A DNA stretch of 7,668 nucleotides, taken from assembly GCA_002387735.1 (NCBI GenBank), contig DGKJ01000122.1, positions 1 to 7,668 of the forward strand. Reading direction: 5' to 3'. This DNA comes from Bacteriovoracaceae bacterium UBA4573 (lineage in GTDB: Bacteria > Bdellovibrionota > UBA1018 > UBA923). Numbering within the stretch: position 1 is the first letter of the stretch; each line of letters begins with the position of its first letter. Under the pieces are notes generated by a model. The model was not told the origin of the DNA. It saw only the letters and a list, made by a program, of their open reading frames with translations, and did no database searches. Shown here in pieces: positions 1 to 5,021 of this stretch. Both the position numbers and the translations under genes were made by a program.

Positions 1-951
1 GATCAAGAGGGGCCGTGCAATTTTCGTAATATACGCGGTGTTGATGCGATTGGGTTGATGCGCTACTTAATGCACTGGTCCGGTCTTGAGGTTAGAGGCG
101 ATACTCCGGAAAAGTTGGTCTCAACTCTCAATGATACCCTGGAAACTTTTGATAGCAGTCAAGATCGCGGAAAAAGATGGGATGTTCGCTTTAGCGATGT
201 CGGGCCGGCGATCAACTATCAAGTTGAAAGTCAGTCCCTTTCTGGTGACATCGTTGTATGGCCAAATCACATTGGAATGGTCTTTCAACTGATGAACGGC
301 TCACGCTTTTTGTTTCAGTCGAACGGATATCACCTCAATGAAACAGACTGTCTCGCAAATTACGGTCAAAAGCGTGGTCCTCGCGTTCTGCGGTTATCCG
401 ACGTCACCAACATCTTAGGCCAACCCACTGCGGTCTACCGTATGGACTCTTTGTATAACGGCACTTGGGAAATGTCGGTGCGTTGCGAAGGTGCGGCAGA
501 AAACGTCGCTGAAGTGCAGTTCGATCTGAACACTCACGATGACTTGAGTACAGTTTTGAACTTCAGCGGTGTAGATGGCGGAGATAACTATAGTTTGGCG
601 GTGGAAATGAACTATCTGCACGAGCGAGGCCTGCTCCACGGGTACATTCGAGCAAATAATTTAAGCCGCCCCGAAACACCTACCCGAGTAGATATTTTTG
701 GCATCTACCCTGGCGGGCTCACGGACCTTGATAGTGGTTTTTTTGAGTCGTTCTTGCAGGAACCAACTGATGGTTCGGTGTGTATGGGCGAAGTTCGATT
801 TCGCAAGGTAACCCCTGCCCAAGCGAAAGCTTATAAGGCGAAGCTTTCTGGTAAAAAGAATAAGGGCAAGCTGAAGCTCGGCAAATTGAAAAGCCGGAAG
901 GCCCTTTCTAAAGGGGATCGTGGCGAAGCCGGATTGCCGTTTTTAAAGTAA
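1..951 (+). CDS. NlpC/P60-like (C40) secreted protein, 5'-truncated, probable pseudo-peptidase
   Basis: The frame is open from base 1, and no ribosome site precedes the first in-frame ATG (58), so the gene most likely begins outside the window; 316 residues are visible. Residues 13-21 (GVDAIGLMR) resemble the NlpC/P60 active-site helix G-[IV]-D-C-S-G-[LF], with Ala16 at the catalytic Cys position. Residues 82-94 (GDIVVWPNHIGMV) match the G-D-[LI]-V-x(n)-H-[VI]-G strand pair and keep His90. The third catalytic position falls at about Phe105/Gln106 instead of His or Asn. After residue about 135 comes a second, probably beta-rich domain (GTWEMSVRCEG to VCMGEVRFRK) with two Cys (162 and 261) that could form a disulfide. 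The tail after residue 275 is very Lys-rich, ending in GLPFLK. Family members cleave peptidoglycan cross-peptides in the periplasm; this copy may only bind. The NlpC/P60 assignment rests on motif resemblance and is moderate. The gene ends 15 bp from a convergent gene and no terminator hairpin is visible between them. Confidence 0.6.
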   Translation, partial: DQEGPCNFRNIRGVDAIGLMRYLMHWSGLEVRGDTPEKLVSTLNDTLETFDSSQDRGKRWDVRFSDVGPAINYQVESQSLSGDIVVWPNHIGMVFQLMNGSRFLFQSNGYHLNETDCLANYGQKRGPRVLRLSDVTNILGQPTAVYRMDSLYNGTWEMSVRCEGAAENVAEVQFDLNTHDDLSTVLNFSGVDGGDNYSLAVEMNYLHERGLLHGYIRANNLSRPETPTRVDIFGIYPGGLTDLDSGFFESFLQEPTDGSVCMGEVRFRKVTPAQAKAYKAKLSGKKNKGKLKLGKLKSRKALSKGDRGEAGLPFLK

Positions 952-966
952 AAAATAAGACTTAGT

Positions 967-2124
967 TTACCTTGGCGGCTTGGCGAGTTCATTTTTGTAG
1001 ATCTCGCTGAGTCGCAGGGTAAGTCTTTCAGCTTCGAACTCGTCTAGTGCCCGTTGTTTCGCTTGTCGTGCGAGTTCGGAGCGATTGGTCGAATTGTCGC
1101 GCAATTGCCTTAAATACTCGGCGTAGGCGTCTTGGTCGCCGTAGGGTGCGATATAACCACAATTACCTATGACCTCTGTTTGCGCATCCATAACCCTTGA
1201 AATGTGAGAGACGACCGGTTTGCCGTGCACCATGGCTTCGGCAATGTTGCAGCCAAAGGTTTCGCCGTCTTTGCGAGCATGCGCAAGAACGTCGATTGTG
1301 TTGTAAAACTTCGATAACCAGAGCGGATCTGGTGTGGGCGGTAGAACTCTAAAGTTCTTGAGCTTCAACTCGCGGGCCTGGGCAACCATGTTGTCGGGCG
1401 GCGACAAGGCGAGAAAGAGAGTTTTGTCGGTTTCAATCCGGGCGTAAGCATCGAGGGAAATCGGGTCGTGAATTCCGGGGTCTGGTCGACCAACTCTACC
1501 GATTACAAATGTATCTTTAGAAATTCCAAGTTCGCTTCGCAGATCATCATTGGTAAGCGGTTTTTCGACGGGATTGTAAACCACGGTTGTGCGCGGGTCA
1601 TTCTTTGCCCAGGTTGCTTTGTTTTGCAGCAACCAGTTCGAAACAAAAAGAATTCGCCGTACTAACTGGTGCGATGGTGAGACGTTTTCTTTTTCAAACT
1701 GATTGGTGGTGATGACTGCTGGCACCTTCTTCATAATTTCGGGATCGGAAATTGGTGGTTCCGAATTCCCTGAATAGTGCACATGCAAAATATCGGGACC
1801 TATTTCTAGAATGATTTTTCGCAAGTCTTGATCAGACTCAGCAAAGCGCACTTTGTCGGGACCGAGAATAGATTGAAAGTTGGGAATTCTTGCGTTCATA
1901 GAACGCCAGAGCTTTTGTTTTGCGATAGATTTCTTGTGACCGACAAGAGCACCTAAGGAAACTCTGATTTTCTGAGTAGTTGGCGGCCGATGAAGTCGAG
2001 ACACCGCAAAAACCTCGAACTCTTCTTTGGGTAGATATTTACAAAAAAGCTCCATCGTCTTTTCTGTTCCCCCAAGACTTAGTTGATTACAGTAGTGAAT
2101 TACTCTGGTTTTTTTCGCTTTCAT
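967..2124 (-). CDS. Glycosyltransferase, GT4 family (GT-B fold)
   Basis: This 385-residue cytoplasmic protein has the full order of GT4 retaining glycosyltransferase landmarks. The N-terminal domain has the glycine loop LGGTE (17-21) after the first strand and a HVHY strand end (114-117). The linker has FVSNW (160-164) and VYNPVE (182-187). The donor-binding domain begins with GRVGRPD (209-215) and carries the E-x7-E nucleotide-sugar motif, GETFGCNIAEAM, with Glu288 and Glu296. Such enzymes transfer a sugar from a nucleotide donor to lipid, polysaccharide or protein acceptors; the acceptor cannot be read from the sequence. I chose ATG at 2124. A GTG three codons upstream (2133) is also in frame, and neither has a good Shine-Dalgarno. 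The gene diverges from the flagellin gene across about 270 bp and converges on the NlpC/P60-like gene. A role in glycosylating flagellin or the envelope is possible only by adjacency. Confidence 0.9.
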   Translation of the reverse strand: MKAKKTRVIHYCNQLSLGGTEKTMELFCKYLPKEEFEVFAVSRLHRPPTTQKIRVSLGALVGHKKSIAKQKLWRSMNARIPNFQSILGPDKVRFAESDQDLRKIILEIGPDILHVHYSGNSEPPISDPEIMKKVPAVITTNQFEKENVSPSHQLVRRILFVSNWLLQNKATWAKNDPRTTVVYNPVEKPLTNDDLRSELGISKDTFVIGRVGRPDPGIHDPISLDAYARIETDKTLFLALSPPDNMVAQARELKLKNFRVLPPTPDPLWLSKFYNTIDVLAHARKDGETFGCNIAEAMVHGKPVVSHISRVMDAQTEVIGNCGYIAPYGDQDAYAEYLRQLRDNSTNRSELARQAKQRALDEFEAERLTLRLSEIYKNELAKPPR

Positions 2125-2225
2125 CACAGGCACTTTACATACAACATTCCAGCTTGCGTGGCTATTACTTGACTAAAACACCCGTAAATAGAGCGTTTTT
2201 TACCGCAAGCACTGTTGAGTCATAC

Positions 2226-2253
2226 TAAAGTGTTTTGCTTTTGACACCGAATG
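2226..2253 (+). promoter_or_regulatory. Sigma-28 (FliA)-type flagellin promoter
   Basis: TAAAGTGT at 2226-2233 matches the sigma-28 -35 consensus (TAAAGTTT) at 7 of 8 positions. ACCGAATG at 2246-2253 carries the CCGA core of the -10 consensus GCCGATAA. The gap from TAAA to the -10 block is 16 bp, within the range used by FliA/SigD promoters. The position, about 140 bp before the flagellin start, fits class-III flagellar gene control. TTGACA at 2241-2246, 17 bp before TGATGA (2264-2269), gives an alternative but weak sigma-70 reading. Confidence 0.6.
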
Positions 2254-2277
2254 GTTTTGCAAATGATGAGTCGTCAA

Positions 2278-2301
2278 TTTCACAACATGAGAGTTGTGAA
2301 A
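2278..2301 (+). promoter_or_regulatory. Flagellin leader hairpin
   Basis: TTTCACAAC (2278-2286) and GTTGTGAAA (2293-2301) form a perfect 9-bp stem with a 6-base loop. It lies downstream of the predicted sigma-28 start and about 95 bases before the ATG, so it would be in the 5' untranslated RNA. No T-run follows, so it is not an intrinsic terminator. It could be an mRNA-stabilising 5' element, a binding site for a post-transcriptional regulator, or a DNA operator. Confidence 0.5.
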
Positions 2302-2381
2302 AGCGCACAAAGTCATTCGCGAGTGGTGCACGGAGTGGCCCATTCGAAACTTCAAACACGGAGGTGAAGCGTCTCTTTAAT

Positions 2382-2387
2382 AGGAGG
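2382..2387 (+). promoter_or_regulatory. Flagellin ribosome binding site
   Basis: AGGAGG lies 8 bases before ATG 2396 and fixes the flagellin start. An additional, even more complete Shine-Dalgarno (GGAGGTGA, 2360-2367) sits 28 bases before the same ATG with no ATG start of its own. Confidence 0.9.
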
Positions 2388-2395
2388 ATAGGGGT

Positions 2396-3229
2396 ATGGG
2401 TTTTCGTATAGCAACAAATACGCAGAGTATAGCAGCTCAGCGTACATTAGGACTGACGAACGATGCGCAAAAACGCTCGCTCGAAAAGTTGTCGGCAGGT
2501 GAACGTATCGTTCGCGCTGGCGATGACGCCGCAGGACTCGCGATTTCAGAAAAATTAAAAGCTGAAATCCGCAGTATGCGTCAAGCAAACCGAAACGCAA
2601 ACGATGGTATTTCTCTCGTGCAAACTGCCGAAGGCGGATTGAACGAAATTCAAAATATCTTAATCCGTTTGCGCGAACTCTCAATGCAAGCAGCCACAGA
2701 CACGATCGGCGATACAGAGCGCAGCTTCACAGACAAGGAAGTTCAAAACCTTGTTAACGAAGTGCAACGTATTGCAGATGTAACTCAATTCAATGGTCGT
2801 TACTTATTGAATGGCAGTGGCGAATTGCTTGAGTTCCAAGTCGGTACTCACAATAAACCAGAACAAGATCGATTGACCTACGATACGTCGATTACTGACG
2901 TAACGACGGGGAAACTCGGTATCGCAGGCATGACGGTTGGGAACAAAGAGTCCGCTCAAGCGAACCTCGATGTGCTCGACAAAGCGATCAATATGGTGAG
3001 TGAAAACCGATCGGAGTTTGGCGCTCTTCAAAACCGATTGCAGTCTACCATTAATAACTTGAACGTAGCAGATGAGAACCTCTCAGCTGCCAATAGCCGA
3101 ATTCGCGACGTAGACTTCGCGAATGAATCTTCCGAGCTGACCAAGCGCAATATCTTGGCTCAAGCTGGCACCGCAATGCTAGCCCAAGCCAATAGCAATG
3201 GTCTGCTCGCACTGAAGCTTCTCGGCTGA
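2396..3229 (+). CDS. fliC: Flagellin
   Basis: This 277-residue flagellin is the structural subunit of the flagellar filament, exported unfolded through the flagellar type III apparatus. The N-terminal D0/D1 helices (1 to about 140) contain the classic signatures: RIATNTQSIAAQR, LEKLSAGERIVRAGDDAAGLAIS (about 30-52), NANDGISLVQTAEGGLNEI (about 67-85) and the RLRELSMQAA helix. The C-terminal D1/D0 part (about 190-277) has ALQNRLQSTINNL, NLSAANSRIRDVDFA and the ending GTAMLAQANSNGLLALKLLG. Only about 50 residues lie between the two conserved halves, so there is no variable D2/D3 domain, as in Bdellovibrio flagellins of similar length. The start is set by a strong AGGAGG. A sigma-28-type promoter lies upstream and an intrinsic terminator downstream, so it is probably a single-gene transcript. 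Genomes of this group usually carry several flagellin paralogues; which one this is cannot be told. Confidence 0.97.
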   Translation: MGFRIATNTQSIAAQRTLGLTNDAQKRSLEKLSAGERIVRAGDDAAGLAISEKLKAEIRSMRQANRNANDGISLVQTAEGGLNEIQNILIRLRELSMQAATDTIGDTERSFTDKEVQNLVNEVQRIADVTQFNGRYLLNGSGELLEFQVGTHNKPEQDRLTYDTSITDVTTGKLGIAGMTVGNKESAQANLDVLDKAINMVSENRSEFGALQNRLQSTINNLNVADENLSAANSRIRDVDFANESSELTKRNILAQAGTAMLAQANSNGLLALKLLG

Positions 3230-3270
3230 ATATCAGGAAGAGTTTTTAGCAGAGTAGTTCGTGTAGTAGC

Positions 3271-3299
3271 AGCGTATTGGTCGTCCCAACTCATACGCT
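3271..3299 (+). other. Hairpin in flagellin 3' untranslated region
   Basis: AGCGTAT (3271-3277) pairs with ATACGCT (3293-3299), and an inner TGG/CCA helix (3278-3280 with 3286-3288) closes a 5-base loop, leaving a 4-base bulge on one side. No T-run follows, so it is not a terminator by itself. It lies between the flagellin stop and the true terminator and could protect the mRNA 3' end. Confidence 0.4.
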
Positions 3300-3325
3300 T
3301 CTCGTCCTTATAACAGAAACATCAA

Positions 3326-3359
3326 GGGTGCCGGGGAAACCTGGCACCCGAGAGTTTTT
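3326..3359 (+). terminator. Rho-independent terminator of flagellin transcript
   Basis: GGGTGCCGGG (3326-3335) pairs with CCTGGCACCC (3340-3349) in a 10-bp stem with one G-T wobble, capped by a GAAA tetraloop of the GNRA type. TTTTT follows at 3355-3359 after a 5-base GAGAG gap. It lies about 100 bases after the flagellin stop and only 18 bases before trmB. Confidence 0.85.
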
Positions 3360-3377
3360 GGCGCTATAAGGCGGCGT

Positions 3378-4217
3378 ATGGAACCGATACCAAGATCACG
3401 GCACCCCTATTTCGAACGCCTACTGGAGTTTCGCGCGCACGCGTGGGACCAGAGTTCGGGCGACATTCCTATCGGGCGTTGGGCCGAATTCTTTCCAAAA
3501 TCCACCAAGAAGATAGTTTATGAGATTGGCTGCTCTAATGCTCAGTTTCTCTGCGAAATCGCGAAGGCCAACCCCCATGTTGGTTTTGTGGGCCTGGACT
3601 GGAAATTCAAAGTCCTCTATCGAGGGGCTCAGAGAATTGCGGCCGAGCAACTTAAAAACGTTGGGCTCATTCGCGGCTTAGTTCAAAATTCGAACCACTT
3701 TTTTTCTGAAAATGAAGTCGATGAAATCTGGATCTTTTTCCCGGACCCCTGGGCCAAGGTCGCGCAGCTTAAAAACCGCATCATGAATGAGACTCAGCTC
3801 GTGCAGCTAGCGAAACTTCTAAAGCCCGGTGGGCGCATCTATTTTAAAACTGATCATCCAGGTTACTACCAGTGGGTGCACGCGCTCTTTGGGCAGCCAT
3901 TGCCCCGGGTTGGGCACTACGACCCCTTGGCCGACGCCCAGGTAAAGGCCGGAGCCCGCAGCCGCCGTATCAAGCAAGTGAAGGTTCGGTTACCGGCGGG
4001 GTCATTACGAGGGGATATTCCTCCCGAGAGCGTGCTTTTAAAGCGAGTTTTCGAATTTGAGTACGCCGCTACTTTACCAGCTGAAGAGTTCGGAAGTAGC
4101 AGCTGTTTCACTTCTCATAAAACGCTGTTCGAAAAGGTATTCGAAAAAGAAGGACTCCCTGGTTACGGCATTCAGTTGCTCAGAAACAGCGAAAGCGCCA
4201 ATCGCATTCACGATTGA
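3378..4217 (+). CDS. trmB: tRNA (guanine-N7-)-methyltransferase, enlarged form
   Basis: The product is a cytoplasmic SAM-dependent enzyme that makes m7G46 in the tRNA variable loop. The SAM-binding motif I is YEIGCSNAQF (48-57), followed by FVGLDWK (70-76). The family hallmark FFPDPW is at 120-125 with the catalytic Asp123. KTDHPGYYQW (157-166) corresponds to the conserved TD-x3-Y strand, and TLFEK (249-253) to the C-terminal T-x-[YF]-E motif. At 279 residues it is longer than usual (about 210-240). The extra length lies between residues about 165 and 245, a basic segment that replaces the usual ~40-residue link. The basic K-x-R-H-x-K-R-R stretch after PDPW is partly changed (Ala129, Gln130 and Asn133 replace Arg, His and Arg). 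The start is ATG 3378 with a weak AAGG 6 bases before it. The gene follows the flagellin terminator by 18 bp, so it probably has its own promoter. Confidence 0.92.
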   Translation: MEPIPRSRHPYFERLLEFRAHAWDQSSGDIPIGRWAEFFPKSTKKIVYEIGCSNAQFLCEIAKANPHVGFVGLDWKFKVLYRGAQRIAAEQLKNVGLIRGLVQNSNHFFSENEVDEIWIFFPDPWAKVAQLKNRIMNETQLVQLAKLLKPGGRIYFKTDHPGYYQWVHALFGQPLPRVGHYDPLADAQVKAGARSRRIKQVKVRLPAGSLRGDIPPESVLLKRVFEFEYAATLPAEEFGSSSCFTSHKTLFEKVFEKEGLPGYGIQLLRNSESANRIHD

Positions 4218-4272
4218 CGCCTTCGCCTGAGAGAGAGGAGTAGGGGGACAGGGACAACTTGTTCAAATCTGG

Positions 4273-4806
4273 TTAGCGAACCCAACCCCAACCGTTGAAG
4301 TAGTGGTTCGGGTACGGAGGGTTGTACGTGTAGCGACACACGTAGAAGTAACCGGATCTCGAGCACGAGTAGTAGCCACTCGAAATTGGGGAACTTGCTA
4401 CGCAACCGCCGTATTGCCAGCTAAAGTTAGTGCCAACCGGACAGTTGAATCCTTGAGGTACGCAAGTGCCCCACTGAGATACTGTGTAGCCGGATGGGCA
4501 ACCGAGGTTACCGCCACCGCTAGAAGTACAATAGCCAGGGCTTGATTGTTGGTAACCGAGGGGGCAAGCGCCACAGCTTGGTTGATTGTTTCCGGGTGTC
4601 CAGTAACAGTAGTTACCAGCTGGAACTTGATAGCCGCCGCCGCCATTCGGGTAACCGTTAGGTTGCGGTGGTACTGGCACGTTCGGTGCGCCGTGTACGC
4701 CGTTATTCGGAAGCGTTTCTTCTTCGCTCGCTCCGCCGCAGCCTGACGTGAGGCCGGCCACTGCGAGCAACAAAAGCGCTAGACCAATAAAATTTTTCTT
4801 CTTCAT
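4273..4806 (-). CDS. Cys-rich lipoprotein with three tandem C-P-x-G modules
   Basis: I do not recognise a named family. The 177-residue product starts with a lipoprotein signal: MKKK, a hydrophobic stretch (6-19) and TSGC with lipidation site Cys23. An acidic and Pro/Gly/Asn-rich linker follows (24-62). Three similar modules come next: CPLGYQQSSPGYC (81-93), CPSGYTVSQWGTC (103-115) and CPVGTNFSWQYGGC (122-135). The C-terminal 35 residues are rich in Tyr, Trp, Phe and Pro and end in GWGWVR. Besides Cys23 there are ten Cys (67, 78, 81, 93, 103, 115, 122, 135, 148, 157), an even number consistent with five disulfides in an oxidising compartment. ATG 4806 is chosen because GGAG lies 8 bases before it; a GTG at 4824 overlaps that ribosome site. 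A sigma-54 promoter motif lies upstream. A surface-exposed or periplasmic structural or binding role is inference. Confidence 0.85.
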   Translation of the reverse strand: MKKKNFIGLALLLLAVAGLTSGCGGASEEETLPNNGVHGAPNVPVPPQPNGYPNGGGGYQVPAGNYCYWTPGNNQPSCGACPLGYQQSSPGYCTSSGGGNLGCPSGYTVSQWGTCVPQGFNCPVGTNFSWQYGGCVASSPISSGYYSCSRSGYFYVCRYTYNPPYPNHYFNGWGWVR

Positions 4807-4880
4807 AAATATCACTCCAAACACTTACAGTTCTACGTTCTGCTTTATCTCTGCCGTTCAACGTGTTCGTCGGGCCTATG
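4807..4880 (-). promoter_or_regulatory. Lipoprotein leader and ribosome binding site
   Basis: If transcription begins about 12 bases after the -12 element, the leader runs from about 4871 to 4807. It contains GGAGTGAT (4818-4811 on the minus strand), a good Shine-Dalgarno with 8 bases between GGAG and ATG. No clear hairpin was seen in the rest. Confidence 0.6.
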
Positions 4881-4897
4881 TGCAGCAATAGTGCCAA
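4881..4897 (-). promoter_or_regulatory. Sigma-54 (RpoN) promoter for the Cys-rich lipoprotein
   Basis: Read on the minus strand, TTGGCACTATTGCTGCA matches the sigma-54 consensus YTGGCACGRNNNTTGCW at all but two defined positions. The invariant GG (-24) and GC (-12) are exactly 10 bases apart. It lies about 75 bp before the ATG at 4806, in the correct orientation. Sigma-54 promoters need an ATP-dependent activator bound upstream; see the palindrome at 4971-4983. Confidence 0.72.
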
Positions 4898-4970
4898 AGT
4901 GCTACCAATGAAATTTTGCGAGTGAGTTCAAGGACCTAGCCGAACGGGGGTTTTTGCTTGAGAGGAGCCC

Positions 4971-4983
4971 TCACCTAAGGTGA
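4971..4983. promoter_or_regulatory. Palindrome, candidate activator site upstream of the sigma-54 promoter
   Basis: TCACCTAAGGTGA is a perfect dyad with 6-bp arms around one central base. It is centred about 105 bp upstream of the predicted sigma-54 start, the usual distance for an enhancer-binding-protein site. A GAGG/CCTC dyad (4962-4965 and 4969-4972) abuts it. It could instead be a short RNA hairpin after the glycosyltransferase gene, but no T-run follows on the minus strand. Function is inferred from position. Confidence 0.35.
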
Positions 4984-5021
4984 CGAAAAAAGAGTGACGA
5001 ACTTTTATACAGGTGTTCGAG

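Larger units (their letters stand above)
2125..2395. other. Divergent intergenic region between glycosyltransferase and flagellin genes
   Basis: This 271-bp gap holds, toward the flagellin side, a sigma-28-type promoter, a leader hairpin and two Shine-Dalgarno sequences (listed separately). Nearer the glycosyltransferase it contains a 7-bp inverted repeat, GCTTGCG at 2152-2158 and CGCAAGC at 2204-2210, with a 45-bp spacer. No convincing promoter for the leftward glycosyltransferase was found. Short ORFs crossing here are shadows of the flanking genes. Confidence 0.6.

Noticed and set aside
1980..2228. Plus-strand 82-codon ORF between glycosyltransferase and flagellin
   Set aside because: Most of it is antisense to the GT4 N-terminus and its composition is not protein-like; it has no ribosome site.
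2352..2684. Minus-strand 110-codon ORF across the flagellin start
   Set aside because: It lies opposite a certain flagellin gene and covers its ribosome site, has no lipoprotein, domain or start signal of its own, and is an antisense shadow.
3872..4111. Overlapping ORFs on both strands inside trmB
   Set aside because: They fall in the GC-rich insertion of trmB and show no signal of independent coding.
4303..4746. Plus- and minus-strand ORFs overlapping the Cys-rich lipoprotein
   Set aside because: They arise from the repetitive, stop-poor composition of the lipoprotein gene, which itself has a clear signal peptide, ribosome site and promoter.
4807..4824. GTG at 4824 as the start of the Cys-rich lipoprotein
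   Set aside because: It overlaps the ribosome site of ATG 4806 and would put six extra residues before the MKKK signal-peptide start.
4892..4910. Second GG-N10-GC pair just upstream of the sigma-54 promoter (minus strand)
   Set aside because: TTGGTAGCACTTTGGCA keeps the GG/GC spacing but matches the flanking consensus poorly and overlaps the much better site.
4986..5019. Intrinsic terminator after the membrane glycosyltransferase (minus strand)
   Set aside because: CGAAC/GTTCG makes only a 5-bp stem with a 12-base loop, and the T6 run starts 6 bases later; too weak to call with confidence.
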